A model generated the notes under the pieces. The model had not been told where the DNA came from, did no database searches, and saw nothing but the letters and a program-made list of their open reading frames with translations. Of a DNA stretch of 64,000 bases, positions 28,520-36,358 are shown one piece after another. The stretch is from an uncultured Eubacterium sp. (GTDB lineage Bacteria > Bacillota > Clostridia > Lachnospirales > Lachnospiraceae), in the NCBI GenBank assembly GCA_910584245.1, contig CAJTZF010000008.1, positions 1-64,000 on the forward strand, read 5' to 3'. The position numbers and the translations under genes are program-made. Each line of letters opens with the position of its first letter. Within the stretch, counting starts at the first letter, position 1.

Positions 28520-28808
28520 ACTTTGCTTTAAAAATTATTTCATCGTCATACACAAGGCCAAACTTTTGCCGTGCAATGTATTCTACATAATCATCGGTCT
28601 GCATATAAGCCTGCTGCTCCTGTATCGACTCCTTCTCATTTTTCAGTTCCTCTTTTCTCGCTTCCAGCTCTTGTTTCTGCCGAAGCAGATCCTGGCATTC
28701 CGCTTTTAGAGAAAAACTATGAATGGCAAGCGTTCCACAGAAAAGCAGTACAACCGTCATCACTAAATACAATGCGGTGCGGTTCCTGCGCTTTCTCCCT
28801 CTCCTCAC
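28518..28808 (-). CDS. Septum formation initiator, FtsB/DivIC family
   Basis: A 96-aa bitopic cell-division protein. A basic start (RRGRKRRNR) is followed by one membrane segment (about 10-30) and a coiled coil (LLRQKQELEARKEELKNEKE). It ends with DDYVEYIARQKFGLVYDDEIIF, the usual FtsB/DivIC tail. These proteins form a trimer with FtsL and FtsQ/DivIB at the septum. Two starts are possible; GTG at 28808 is 7 nt from GGGAGG, while ATG at 28814 is only 1 nt from it, so GTG is preferred. A sigma-A promoter lies upstream, so expression does not depend on the sporulation genes yabP-yabQ before it. Confidence 0.9.
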   Translation of the reverse strand: MRRGRKRRNRTALYLVMTVVLLFCGTLAIHSFSLKAECQDLLRQKQELEARKEELKNEKESIQEQQAYMQTDDYVEYIARQKFGLVYDDEIIFKAK

Positions 28809-28915
28809 ATACATGCCTCCCTTCCTCGCTGCCTGCTATGGCCCAACCCATGCATAGCCAGCTGTATCGGCATTAACGATGTAATGTCCGTGCCGCCATA
28901 ATATGTGTAATTGTA

Positions 28916-28944
28916 ATTATAATGTGTTTTTCTAAAATAATCAA
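28916..28944 (-). promoter_or_regulatory. sigma-A promoter of the ftsB/divIC gene
   Basis: TTGATT (28939-28944), a 17-nt spacer and TATAAT (28916-28921) lie at the very end of yabQ. This gives vegetative expression of the division gene and a leader of about 100 nt. Confidence 0.75.
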
Positions 28945-29330
28945 GATTTTTTTCCGGGCTTTTTCAATTTATTTGCCACTTTTCTATAAAAGATAGCAAA
29001 CGGACGCGAAACCAGATAACAAATCTTCCGTACCATTTTCACAAAAAGATCGGAAAGCAGCGTACCTACCGTCTTTCGGTACAAAATTGCACCAGCTCCA
29101 AAAGCGAATACAAAAAAGCTCCGTATCGTGCCATTATTGCACAAGAAAATCATTTGAAAAACACAAACGCCACTTATGATAAAAAAAACCACATCCAGAA
29201 ACAACCGCCCAAACACACCAGGCCGAAATAATCCCCGGAAAATATTTACCGCTTCATAGGCAAGCATAACCAGAATACCACTTAAAAAGGAGCCAAGTAA
29301 AAAGATAAGCTGATTTTTTATCTCTTCCAT
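28941..29330 (-). CDS. yabQ: Spore cortex biosynthesis protein YabQ
   Basis: A 129-aa membrane protein with hydrophobic segments at about 10-30, 42-60 and 66-85, and a basic C-terminal tail (RKVANKLKKPGKKS). YabQ is needed for cortex formation and acts in the mother cell membrane around the forespore. The start codon follows the yabP stop directly, so the two are translationally coupled. Position between yabP and the divIC-type gene matches the Bacillus order. Confidence 0.9.
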   Translation of the reverse strand: MEEIKNQLIFLLGSFLSGILVMLAYEAVNIFRGLFRPGVFGRLFLDVVFFIISGVCVFQMIFLCNNGTIRSFFVFAFGAGAILYRKTVGTLLSDLFVKMVRKICYLVSRPFAIFYRKVANKLKKPGKKS

Positions 29331-29654
29331 TTACTTAAACAGCTTTCCAAAAAAGGAACCGGCATCCTTGACCGAATGCGAATCGGAATATTTCAGTTCG
29401 CATATTTTCCCTTCCAGATCTACTTCCCCTTTTTCCAGCGTCAACCTTTTAACATGCAGCTCCTCACCGCAGAACGTCAGCGTTCCCCTCGTCGTCTCCA
29501 GAATTATTTCCTTGCTGTCAAATGAAATAACCTCTTTCACACCGGTCAGGGAAGCTTTTCCCCGGTCATACATGCTCACATTATGCATGTTGCCTATGCT
29601 CTGATCCCTTGTCTCCGAATAACGGTTAAAACTGCCTCTTTGGGAATCCTGCAA
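29331..29654 (-). CDS. yabP: Sporulation protein YabP
   Basis: A 107-aa protein of the YabP/YqfC family. The conserved core NVSMYDRGKASLTGVKEVIS is followed by alternating beta strands ending in FFGKLFK. It is involved in cortex or coat assembly. I chose a TTG start at 29654, with GAGGTG 6 nt upstream. The ATG eight codons earlier has no ribosome site and would sit at the transcription start of the sigma-E-type promoter at 29686-29714. YabQ follows without a gap. Confidence 0.88.
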   Translation of the reverse strand: MQDSQRGSFNRYSETRDQSIGNMHNVSMYDRGKASLTGVKEVISFDSKEIILETTRGTLTFCGEELHVKRLTLEKGEVDLEGKICELKYSDSHSVKDAGSFFGKLFK

Positions 29655-29685
29655 AATGTGCCACCTCAAAACAACCATTTATCAT

Positions 29686-29714
29686 ATTATATGCCGCACA
29701 TAGTTGCAATATAA
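29686..29714 (-). promoter_or_regulatory. sigma-E-type promoter of yabP-yabQ
   Basis: TTATATT (29708-29714), a 14-nt spacer and CATATAAT (29686-29693) match the Bacillus sigma-E pattern (KMATATT, 13-15 nt, CATACANT) with one mismatch in each element. The implied transcript starts near 29679. Confidence 0.6.
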
Positions 29715-29743
29715 CCAGCACATCCCTTGCTTAATCTACTGTA

Positions 29744-29983
29744 CTATAAATAGCGGTAAAGCTCTTTCGCTTCTTCTTTATTGTAGGTTTCTTCCACGCT
29801 CAGCACTTCCACTTTCGTGTCCTTGTTCCCAAACTGAATTTGGATAATATCGCCCGGTTTCACATTCTGGGAAGCTTTTGCCACCTTATCATTAACTAAT
29901 ATCCTGCCAGCGTCACACGCCTCATTCGCCACCGGCCTTCTCTTAATCAAACGTGAAACCTTTAAATATTTATCTAATCTCAA
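29744..29983 (-). CDS. rqcP: S4-domain RNA-binding protein (RqcP/YabO, Hsp15-like)
   Basis: A 79-aa protein that is almost entirely one S4 domain ([22 protein letters not shown], then [20 protein letters not shown]). Its Bacillus homologue RqcP works in ribosome quality control, helping RqcH add alanine tails on stalled 50S subunits. The start codon is TTG with GAGGAGG 6 nt upstream. It lies between hup and yabP, the usual clostridial order. Confidence 0.9.
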   Translation of the reverse strand: MRLDKYLKVSRLIKRRPVANEACDAGRILVNDKVAKASQNVKPGDIIQIQFGNKDTKVEVLSVEETYNKEEAKELYRYL

Positions 29984-30055
29984 CTTCTACCTCCTCAAAA
30001 AAAGGGCGAACAGAAAAACGTCCCCCCATACAAAAACTGTTATAACGATTCCTTA

Positions 30056-30089
30056 TCAAAACGCCGATTCCAAATATTCAGAATCGACG
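30056..30089 (-). terminator. Intrinsic terminator after hup
   Basis: Arms 30062-30070 and 30081-30089 pair over 9 bp with one G-T pair, and TTTTG follows on the minus strand. Confidence 0.65.
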
Positions 30090-30124
30090 CTCTGTTTGCA
30101 TATAAATTTACATTAATACCTGAA

Positions 30125-30400
30125 TTATGAGTTTACAGCATCTTTTAATGCTTTACCAGCTTTAAATTTCGGTGCTTTAGAAGCAGGAATGTTCATCGGT
30201 TTTTTTGTAAGTGGGTTGATTCCCTCTCTTGCTGCTCTCTGCGAAACCTCAAAAGAACCAAATCCAACCAGCTGAATCTTTTCACCTTTTTTCAGCTCAC
30301 TTGTAACAACATCAACAAATGCTTTCAGTGCCTTCTCTGCGTCCTTCTTTGACAGTTCGGCCTGATCTGCCATTGCTGCTACTAATTCTGACTTATTCAT
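30125..30400 (-). CDS. hup: HU-family DNA-binding protein
   Basis: A 91-aa histone-like nucleoid protein starting MNKSELVAAMADQAELSKKDAEKAL, with the beta-arm stretch FGSFEVSQRAAREGINPLTKK and the tip IPASKAP. It bends and compacts DNA as a dimer. It has a strong own promoter, GGAGGA before the ATG and a terminator after it, so it forms its own transcription unit. A direct repeat lies in its leader. Confidence 0.97.
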   Translation of the reverse strand: MNKSELVAAMADQAELSKKDAEKALKAFVDVVTSELKKGEKIQLVGFGSFEVSQRAAREGINPLTKKPMNIPASKAPKFKAGKALKDAVNS

Positions 30401-30438
30401 GGATTATATCCTCCTCGTGTCTTTACTATAATATTTTC

Positions 30439-30465
30439 GTAAACCTACAATACCTGTAAACCTAC
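30439..30465 (-). repeat. Direct repeat in the hup leader
   Basis: GTAGGTTTAC (minus strand) occurs twice, at 30439-30448 and 30456-30465, separated by 7 nt. The period of 17 nt places both just downstream of the hup transcription start. Confidence 0.6.
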
Positions 30466-30473
30466 TATCTATA

Positions 30474-30502
30474 CTTATACCCTTTTTTCTGTTGTTTGTC
30501 AA
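30474..30502 (-). promoter_or_regulatory. sigma-A promoter of hup
   Basis: TTGACA (30497-30502), a 17-nt spacer and TATAAG (30474-30479) form a near-consensus promoter. Confidence 0.85.
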
Positions 30503-30570
30503 GATTTTTTCCTAGATTTAACAAGTAAAAGGTAATATTTACATAATATTCATTTTTTCTTCCCTTTTTT

Positions 30571-31116
30571 TTAACTTTCCATCTGTCTTCCCAGGAAGTT
30601 TGCCCCGCAAAGAGCCATTTTTTCCTCAAATTCCCCGAATTTCTTTTTTGCATCATGGGATAAAAGGATAACTGCCCCGATGGCATCGCCCTCCGAAACA
30701 ATCGATCCGATTGCCTCGTTTGTCTCCTGGTCCCCATCCTCTACTACCTTACAACGAACCCCCTTTTCATCGGTAGAAAGAATGTTGGCACGATCGTCAA
30801 TACACTGTTTTAGTTCCTTGTGTATGCCCTTTCCCGAATAATTTTTCTTTTCTGGCCCTGCTGCCGCCACAATCTGGTCACGGTCCGCCACACAGACCGT
30901 ACATTTTGCCACATTTGCGACTGACTCCACATATTCTTTTGCCAGCACTCCAAGTTCCCCAATTGGGGAATACTTCTTCAATATAACGCCACCTTCGTGG
31001 TTCGTAAAAATCTCCAGTGGATCTCCTTCACGAATTCTCAAAGTCCTTCGTATTTCTTTTGGTATTACAATTCTCCCTAATTCGTCGATACGACGTACTA
31101 TTCCTGTTGCCTTCAC
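30571..31116 (-). CDS. spoVT: Stage V sporulation protein T
   Basis: A 181-aa AbrB-type transcription factor that tunes sigma-G genes in the forespore. The N-terminal swapped-hairpin DNA-binding domain reads KATGIVRRIDELGRIVIPKE and continues IRRTLRIREGDPLEIF. The C-terminal GAF domain (about 55-181) senses an unknown ligand. I chose GTG at 31116 because AAGGAG lies 8 nt upstream and the product then begins MKATGIV like Bacillus SpoVT; the ATG six codons earlier overlaps the ribosome site. In Bacillus it is followed by yabM and yabN, but here hup comes next. Confidence 0.95.
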   Translation of the reverse strand: MKATGIVRRIDELGRIVIPKEIRRTLRIREGDPLEIFTNHEGGVILKKYSPIGELGVLAKEYVESVANVAKCTVCVADRDQIVAAAGPEKKNYSGKGIHKELKQCIDDRANILSTDEKGVRCKVVEDGDQETNEAIGSIVSEGDAIGAVILLSHDAKKKFGEFEEKMALCGANFLGRQMES

Positions 31117-31189
31117 TTTCCTGGCTCCTTTCATCTAATCACATTCAGATTCACCTAAGCAAATCTGATGTTGTTTTTGGTTTTGGAGT

Positions 31190-31219
31190 TATTATGTGGA
31201 AAGTATGGCGAATTATTCA
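31190..31219 (-). promoter_or_regulatory. sigma-G-type promoter of spoVT
   Basis: TGAATA (31214-31219), a 17-nt spacer and CATAATA (31190-31196) match the sigma-G/sigma-F consensus TGAATA...CATACTA with one mismatch. The leader to the GTG start is about 70 nt. Confidence 0.65.
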
Positions 31220-31359
31220 TTGCCCAATCAGTTTTCATTTGGACATTTCCACCATAAATAATCAATATATCCCGCATATTTTCTTACCATCCTGACAAAA
31301 CTATATAAAAAGGCAAAAGTTGTTATTTTTATTCATTAACTTAAAAATGAGGTTCATGT

Positions 31360-32256
31360 ATGTTTGATATAATAATTATTGGAGCCGGGACCGCTGGATT
31401 GACCGCCGCCCTCTATGGAGCGAGGGCAGGAAAGAAGGTTCTGGTTTTAGAAGAAAAAAATACTGGCGGTCAGATCATTAATTCCCCGACAATAGAAAAT
31501 TACCCTGGCATCCGGCATATCTCGGGTTTCGAATTTATCCAGAGCCTTCAGGAACAAGCGGAAGCGGCTGGTGCAACAATACAAAATTCAAGAGCGCAAA
31601 AAATAGTAGACCAAGGCGAGGGTAAAGTCGTGATGACTAAGGAAAAGCTCTACCAATCCCGCGCAGTCATAATCTGTACAGGAGTTGTTCAAAAAAAATT
31701 AGGACTGCCAAAAGAAAAAGAATTAACAGGCTGCGGCGTATCCTACTGTGCCGTTTGCGACGGGGCTTTTTACCGGGACAAGCGGGTAGCCGTCGTAGGC
31801 GGAGGCAATACAGCACTTGAGGATGCTTTATTTCTCTCTAATTACTGTAAAAGAGTTTACTTAATCCACCGAAGGGATCAATTCCGCGGGGAATCGTGGA
31901 TGGTTAATCAGCTTTTGCAAAAAGAAAATGTGGAATTTATTTTGGAAAGCACCATCGTTTGTCTCCAGGGCAATACGAGTTTGGAATCTCTCCAGATCAA
32001 GAATGTAAAAACAAATATTATCGACGAACTCACCGTCAATGGTTTGTTTATCGCCATCGGCCAACAGCCTAGCAATGAAAGTTTTGCAGGAACAGTCGAC
32101 CTCGACGAGCAGGGATTTATATGCGCTGATGAAACTTGCCGCACAAATGTGAGAGGTATATTTGCCGCCGGGGACTGCCGGACGAAAAAGGTCCGGCAAC
32201 TTGTTACGGCAGCGGCAGATGGAGCAGTAGCTGCGCTCGCATCCTGTGAAATGTAG
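31360..32256 (+). CDS. Thioredoxin reductase-like FAD/NAD(P) oxidoreductase
   Basis: A 298-aa flavoprotein. The N-terminal FAD motif is GAGTAGLTAALYGARAG (8-24), with TGGQI after it. The redox pair is C130-A-V-C133. The NAD(P)-binding loop is VGGGNTALEDALFLS (about 145-159), and GIFAAGDCR holds the second FAD contact. Typical TrxB proteins reduce thioredoxin or glutaredoxin-like partners; no thioredoxin gene lies next to it, so the partner is not clear. GAGG lies 7 nt before the ATG. It is convergent with the CAT-family gene with only 29 nt between stops and no clear terminator. Confidence 0.9.
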   Translation: MFDIIIIGAGTAGLTAALYGARAGKKVLVLEEKNTGGQIINSPTIENYPGIRHISGFEFIQSLQEQAEAAGATIQNSRAQKIVDQGEGKVVMTKEKLYQSRAVIICTGVVQKKLGLPKEKELTGCGVSYCAVCDGAFYRDKRVAVVGGGNTALEDALFLSNYCKRVYLIHRRDQFRGESWMVNQLLQKENVEFILESTIVCLQGNTSLESLQIKNVKTNIIDELTVNGLFIAIGQQPSNESFAGTVDLDEQGFICADETCRTNVRGIFAAGDCRTKKVRQLVTAAADGAVAALASCEM

Positions 32257-32285
32257 TGCAAGATAATAAATACAAAAATTACACT

Positions 32286-32918
32286 TCAACTAAATTCATC
32301 CAAATAATTTTGCAGCTGTTCCGCAAATCTGCCAATATGTATGCCATCTACAAAGGAATGGTGCGCCTGGACGGATACCGGCATAATAATCCGTCCATCC
32401 CGTTCGTAGTATCTGCCCCAGTCGAACAGAGGCGTAGCATTATCCTTTTTACCTGAGTTCGTATGGGAAATATGAGTATACGTAACCCACGGCATCGGAG
32501 AACACTGGAACACATCATTTCCAAGAGGACCGATAAAATATTCTTTTTGTTCTTCCGCCGTTCTTGTTGCCAATTCCACGTATTCCTTTAATGTATCTCT
32601 CATTGGTACATTAATTACCTTAAATAATTCTGTCTCTTTGTTTAGATAAGTAAAAGCAGTATCAATTTGATCAAACAAAACAATTTTGCCATCCAAAAAA
32701 CGGTATCGAAACGCCTCAATCCCATTTGCACATTTACATACCGCATAAACAAAGGCAATCGTAAACGAAACATTTTGTCTTCTTACCTGCCCCAGAAAAT
32801 TTGTTATATCAATGTCAAAAGTCACACAAAAGGCAGGCTCTACACTATCTCTAAAAACCATACAATGTATTGCTCTTTCCCATTCGTTTTCATTTATTAT
32901 TTGATAATTATTTGCCAT
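32286..32918 (-). CDS. Chloramphenicol acetyltransferase-family protein (CatA type)
   Basis: A 210-aa protein that fits the CAT family over its whole length, including the active-site stretch SVQAHHSFVDGIHIGRF (182-198) with the HHxxxDG motif and the substrate-side MPWVTYTHI. Classical CatA enzymes acetylate chloramphenicol from acetyl-CoA. Chromosomal homologues in Clostridia without flanking mobile DNA are often of unproven activity, and that is the case here. GGAGGG lies 8 nt before the ATG. Base composition resembles the neighbours and no transposase is seen. Resistance should not be assumed. Confidence 0.82.
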   Translation of the reverse strand: MANNYQIINENEWERAIHCMVFRDSVEPAFCVTFDIDITNFLGQVRRQNVSFTIAFVYAVCKCANGIEAFRYRFLDGKIVLFDQIDTAFTYLNKETELFKVINVPMRDTLKEYVELATRTAEEQKEYFIGPLGNDVFQCSPMPWVTYTHISHTNSGKKDNATPLFDWGRYYERDGRIIMPVSVQAHHSFVDGIHIGRFAEQLQNYLDEFS

Positions 32919-33076
32919 AGAAACGTCCCTCCAAATGATATTTCTGTTTATTCTACCACATGTCTCCTGGATTTAAAAATCATGCCTACTATTTTCAGCT
33001 TTTGGGGTATGCTGTCAGGGCTTATCCAACTTGCCGACAACAAAAAGCAATATGACTTTATCCAAAAGTATCATCT

Positions 33077-33838
33077 TTATAACCATACAGCCCAATCACC
33101 AAATTCAAATGTACCACTTCCATGATGAAGTGCTCCGTCTTTTTTAAGCCGTCGGAATGCATCCCGCATACGGATTAATATTTCTGGTTGTATATCCAAT
33201 GAATGATGGGCAGGAAATACCCTTTTTACATGCAATGTTGAAATTTTTTCAAGCGAGTTAAGGTATGCTTCTGGATCAGTAGACGGATAATATGCGAACA
33301 ATGTATCTTTATAAACCAAATCGCCGGTAAACAAATATCCCCTTTCTTTTTCCCAAAAACAGAGATGGCCTGGTGAGTGTCCCGGTGTATGCAACACTTC
33401 AATTTCTCTGCCGCCAATATCTATTATATCGTGGTCACTTAACAATTTTGCAGGTATACCTTGGAAAAACTCATAGTCCGCTATGTTAAACCCCTCTGGT
33501 AAATCACAGCGTTCTATAACCATTTCTTTAATTGTTTCCAGTGATAATGGAAATTTTCCATTCAGCCAGTCTAGTTCTTCCGCATGAGAATAAAAGTCAG
33601 GGAAATACTTGTGCCCACCTATATGATCCCAATGAATATGAGTTGCAACTGCCGTAACAGGTTTATTTGTAAGCTTTACAACCTCATCATATATATTGGA
33701 AATACCAAGTCCCGTGTCGATCAGCAAACTTCGTTCTGTTCCATTCAACAAATAGCAATGCGTTTCTTCCCAATGCCGGTATTCACTAATTATATATGTC
33801 CTCCCATCAATTTTATCTATGGAAAACCATTTACTCAT
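33077..33838 (-). CDS. MBL-fold metallo-hydrolase
   Basis: A 253-aa metallo-beta-lactamase-fold hydrolase. The metal site THIHWDHIGGH is at 66-76 (H67, H69, D71, H72), with later ligands in HTPGHSPGHLCFWE and FTGDLVY and a final FPAHHSL. The fold is shared by glyoxalase II, lactonases and many thioester hydrolases, so the substrate cannot be assigned. It is probably cytoplasmic. It lies 35 nt downstream of the DNA-metabolism gene pair in the same direction, but nothing shows a common function. Confidence 0.85.
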   Translation of the reverse strand: MSKWFSIDKIDGRTYIISEYRHWEETHCYLLNGTERSLLIDTGLGISNIYDEVVKLTNKPVTAVATHIHWDHIGGHKYFPDFYSHAEELDWLNGKFPLSLETIKEMVIERCDLPEGFNIADYEFFQGIPAKLLSDHDIIDIGGREIEVLHTPGHSPGHLCFWEKERGYLFTGDLVYKDTLFAYYPSTDPEAYLNSLEKISTLHVKRVFPAHHSLDIQPEILIRMRDAFRRLKKDGALHHGSGTFEFGDWAVWL

Positions 33839-33873
33839 TCTGTCATATCCCTTTCAAATAATATTGTATTATA

Positions 33874-34653
33874 TCATTCATCAAACTCTTTCATATACTT
33901 TCGAAACCGCAATGGAAGCATTTGCATTTGCAGCCTTGGATTAATCCTCTCTTTAATCGCAATGGTATCGACAAACCTCTTCCATAGCTTTTGCCATAGT
34001 TCCTCATCTTCCGAATATTCTGGTGTAAAAGAATCAAAATCCACATCATCTACATTTGCCAGAAAACATTTGCTGTCCTTTTCATGAATAAGAACACTGT
34101 CACGAACTGTATCAACAATAATCCAGTTTTCGCCGGATAGACGATCTGAAAAGTGTTCCGCCAAGTAAGGAAGAATGGCACACTTGGGATTAATCCTGGC
34201 AAATAAGTACCCATTCTTTAATTCTTGAAATCTCAGAAACTGCAAAAGCCTTTGGATTTCATTGTTTGTACTTCGTTCGAGCTCCATCAAAAATTCCACA
34301 TTTGGCTCTGTAAGATAATTTAGCACCCGGCTTCCCATATTGAGCGCAAGTATAATAACCCGGTAAATGGCATCCGCCTTCCTTGAATTAGATGAAACAG
34401 ACGCTTTCTGGATAAACTCATAAACATCTCCGGAAATTTTATTCTGAATCGTACGTGCAACCTTAACCGCCTTTTCAAAGTCTGTCTTAACAGATATATA
34501 AACAGTCATAAATTCCTGATTATAGTACTCGCTGCATATCTGGATACGGTTATTATCATGTCCGTGCCGCTCTTCATAGGCCTGATACACGGCAGTAAGT
34601 ATTCCCTCAAGCGTATCTTCACACAAATACACATACTTTTCACTTAATGTCAT
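33874..34653 (-). CDS. DNA metabolism protein, TIGR03915-like
   Basis: A 259-aa protein matching the family that accompanies the radical SAM protein encoded upstream (TIGR03915/TIGR03916 pair). Visible features are VYLCEDTLEGILTAVYQAY at the start, the helical FLRFQELKNGYLFARINPKC in the middle and a C-terminal WQKLWKRFVDTIAIKERINPRLQMQMLP. In some other bacteria related proteins are fused to a uracil-DNA glycosylase, which suggests DNA repair, but the reaction is not known. I chose ATG at 34653 with GAGAGG 7 nt upstream; the open frame 29 codons further up overlaps the upstream gene. It starts 26 nt after that gene's stop. Confidence 0.83.
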   Translation of the reverse strand: MTLSEKYVYLCEDTLEGILTAVYQAYEERHGHDNNRIQICSEYYNQEFMTVYISVKTDFEKAVKVARTIQNKISGDVYEFIQKASVSSNSRKADAIYRVIILALNMGSRVLNYLTEPNVEFLMELERSTNNEIQRLLQFLRFQELKNGYLFARINPKCAILPYLAEHFSDRLSGENWIIVDTVRDSVLIHEKDSKCFLANVDDVDFDSFTPEYSEDEELWQKLWKRFVDTIAIKERINPRLQMQMLPLRFRKYMKEFDE

Positions 34654-34678
34654 CCTTAACCCTCTCCCTAAAAGCCTT

Positions 34679-36073
34679 TTACTTACATTCGCTTTGCGGA
34701 TATAAATCGAGAAGTGAAAGCTGTTCATACGCCGGTTCACCTGCGACAGATGCCGGAAGTCTCTCTCTTAACCCAAGCAGGTTCGTAAGTATAAAGCTTT
34801 CATTTATTTTCAATGGTATCATAGATTTTCCACCGCATGTTATAAAATACATCGCGCGCTTTAAAACAACTCCAAACTTTTTTAAAGCTTGGAAATCCAG
34901 GCTTCCTAACCGTCTCGCCGCCAGTATACGCTTAGCGGACTTAACTCCTACACCGGGAATGCGCAGCAATGTGTGGTAATTCGCTGTCTGCACTTCAATC
35001 GGAAAAAATTCTAAATGATTCAGCGCCCAGTTACATTTTGGATCAATCTGAACATTTAGGAAAGGGTTTTCTGCTGTGATAATCTCCTCTGCCTTAAATT
35101 GATAAAACCTCATTAAGAAATCAGCTTGATACAGACGATGCTCCCGCAAAAGCGGTGGGCCTTCCTTTCCTTCTGGAAGAATTGGATCATGGGTCGTATT
35201 GACAAAAGCAGAGTAAAATACCCTCTTTAAATCAAACTGCTTATAAAGCGCTTCTGCCACATGCACAATTTCATAGTCACTCTCCTCCGATGCCCCAACG
35301 ATCATTTGAGTACTCTGCCCTGCCGGCACAAAAGCGGCCGTCTCATTTTTGGCGAGATTGTTATGGCTTTCCTGCAACGAAAATTTCTCATTTATTTCGT
35401 CAGTTAATGACGAATCGGCCTGCCCTTGCAACTCTAATGGTCTGCTGCCCAGCATCAGACGGTTTTCCCGGCGTCCCATTTGAATTTGGCGCATCGGGGT
35501 CAATATTTTCTTTCTCGTCTTCTGCGGAGCAAGTAACTCTAAGCCGGACGCTGTGGGAAGCTCTAAATTTATACTCATACGGTCTACAAGCCAGCCTGTT
35601 TTTTCAATAAGAAGCGGATCTGCCCCTGGAATCGCCTTAACATGTATATAACCATGAAACTTGTAGCGATAGCGCAGTAGATAAATTGCTTGGAAAATCT
35701 GCTCCATCGTGAAATCTGGATTTTTGCGGATTCCAGAACTTAGAAAAAGACCTTCAATATAATTTCTGCGATAAAATGAAATAGTCAGCTTGGCTATCTC
35801 CTCAGGGGTAAAGTAAGCCCGGGGAACATCATTTGATATGCGGTTCTGACAATATTTGCAATCGTATACACATTCATTTGTCTGAAGAATTTTCAAAAGA
35901 GATATACATCTTCCATCGGCAGCAAAGCAATGACATAATCCCGCCGATACTGTATTTCCCATCGTCCCTTTCATCCCTCTCCGGCTGGAACCGCTGGATG
36001 TACATGCCACATCGTACTTTGCAGCATCAGAAAGAATCTCCAGTTTTTTGAAAATATCTGTAGTCAACTCCAT
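34679..36073 (-). CDS. Putative DNA modification/repair radical SAM protein (TIGR03916-like)
   Basis: A 464-aa radical SAM enzyme. The cluster motif is C68-VYD-C72-KY-C75 in TNECVYDCKYCQNR. The C-terminal part has a helix-hairpin-helix DNA-binding motif (LLRIPGVGVKSAKRILAARR, about 378-397). This combination defines the family linked to a uracil-DNA-glycosylase-like partner, here the next gene. A DNA repair role is inferred and is supported by two LexA-like boxes on its promoter. GGTGAG lies 6 nt before the ATG. Confidence 0.88.
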   Translation of the reverse strand: MELTTDIFKKLEILSDAAKYDVACTSSGSSRRGMKGTMGNTVSAGLCHCFAADGRCISLLKILQTNECVYDCKYCQNRISNDVPRAYFTPEEIAKLTISFYRRNYIEGLFLSSGIRKNPDFTMEQIFQAIYLLRYRYKFHGYIHVKAIPGADPLLIEKTGWLVDRMSINLELPTASGLELLAPQKTRKKILTPMRQIQMGRRENRLMLGSRPLELQGQADSSLTDEINEKFSLQESHNNLAKNETAAFVPAGQSTQMIVGASEESDYEIVHVAEALYKQFDLKRVFYSAFVNTTHDPILPEGKEGPPLLREHRLYQADFLMRFYQFKAEEIITAENPFLNVQIDPKCNWALNHLEFFPIEVQTANYHTLLRIPGVGVKSAKRILAARRLGSLDFQALKKFGVVLKRAMYFITCGGKSMIPLKINESFILTNLLGLRERLPASVAGEPAYEQLSLLDLYPQSECK

Positions 36074-36089
36074 GTCTGCTCACCCCCCC

Positions 36090-36136
36090 CGAACATTTGT
36101 TTCTTATAATATAGCACATATGTTCTTTTTACGCAA
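36090..36136 (-). promoter_or_regulatory. Promoter with two LexA/SOS-like boxes before the radical SAM repair genes
   Basis: On the minus strand TTGCGT (36131-36136), a 17-nt spacer and TATATT (36108-36113) form a promoter. Two sequences resemble the Gram-positive LexA site CGAACATATGTTCG at 11 of 14 positions each: CGAACATTTGTTTC at 36090-36103 (plus strand) and AGAACATATGTGCT at 36113-36126 (minus strand). One covers the spacer and the other the transcription start, so LexA would block polymerase. Confidence 0.6.
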
Positions 36137-36144
36137 CTCTTTTT

Positions 36145-36336
36145 TTAATTAAAAATGCCGAAATTGACTAACTTTTTAAAATATTGAGACAATCTATACT
36201 CATTTCCCTCTACAAGCCTAACACTAAAATTAGCTTTCTTCCCAAGTAACCCAATGATTTTTTGATCAATACCTGTAATATTCTAAATTATAAACATGGT
36301 ATCATCGGATGCAGTCAGCTCCCCATTACCATCCAC
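36145..36336 (-). pseudogene. Possible degraded gene remnant downstream of the NYN gene
   Basis: A 63-codon minus-strand frame reads VDGNGELTASDDTMFII, then an in-frame TAG, then about 45 residues beginning NITGIDQKIIGLLGKKANF and ending at TAA (36145-36147). The composition looks protein-like on both sides of the stop, but I recognise no family. It may be a decayed gene end or a chance frame. Otherwise 36137-36358 shows nothing. Confidence 0.25.
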
Positions 36337-36358
36337 CTATGATATCCATGTGGTCGTT

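Noticed and set aside
29331..29678. ATG start of yabP at 29678
   Set aside because: No ribosome site, and it would lie at the transcription start of the sigma-E-type promoter; TTG at 29654 fits better.
32286..32918. Acquired chloramphenicol resistance gene
   Set aside because: The CAT family match is good, but there is no mobile DNA nearby and base composition is native; chromosomal homologues are often not resistance genes.
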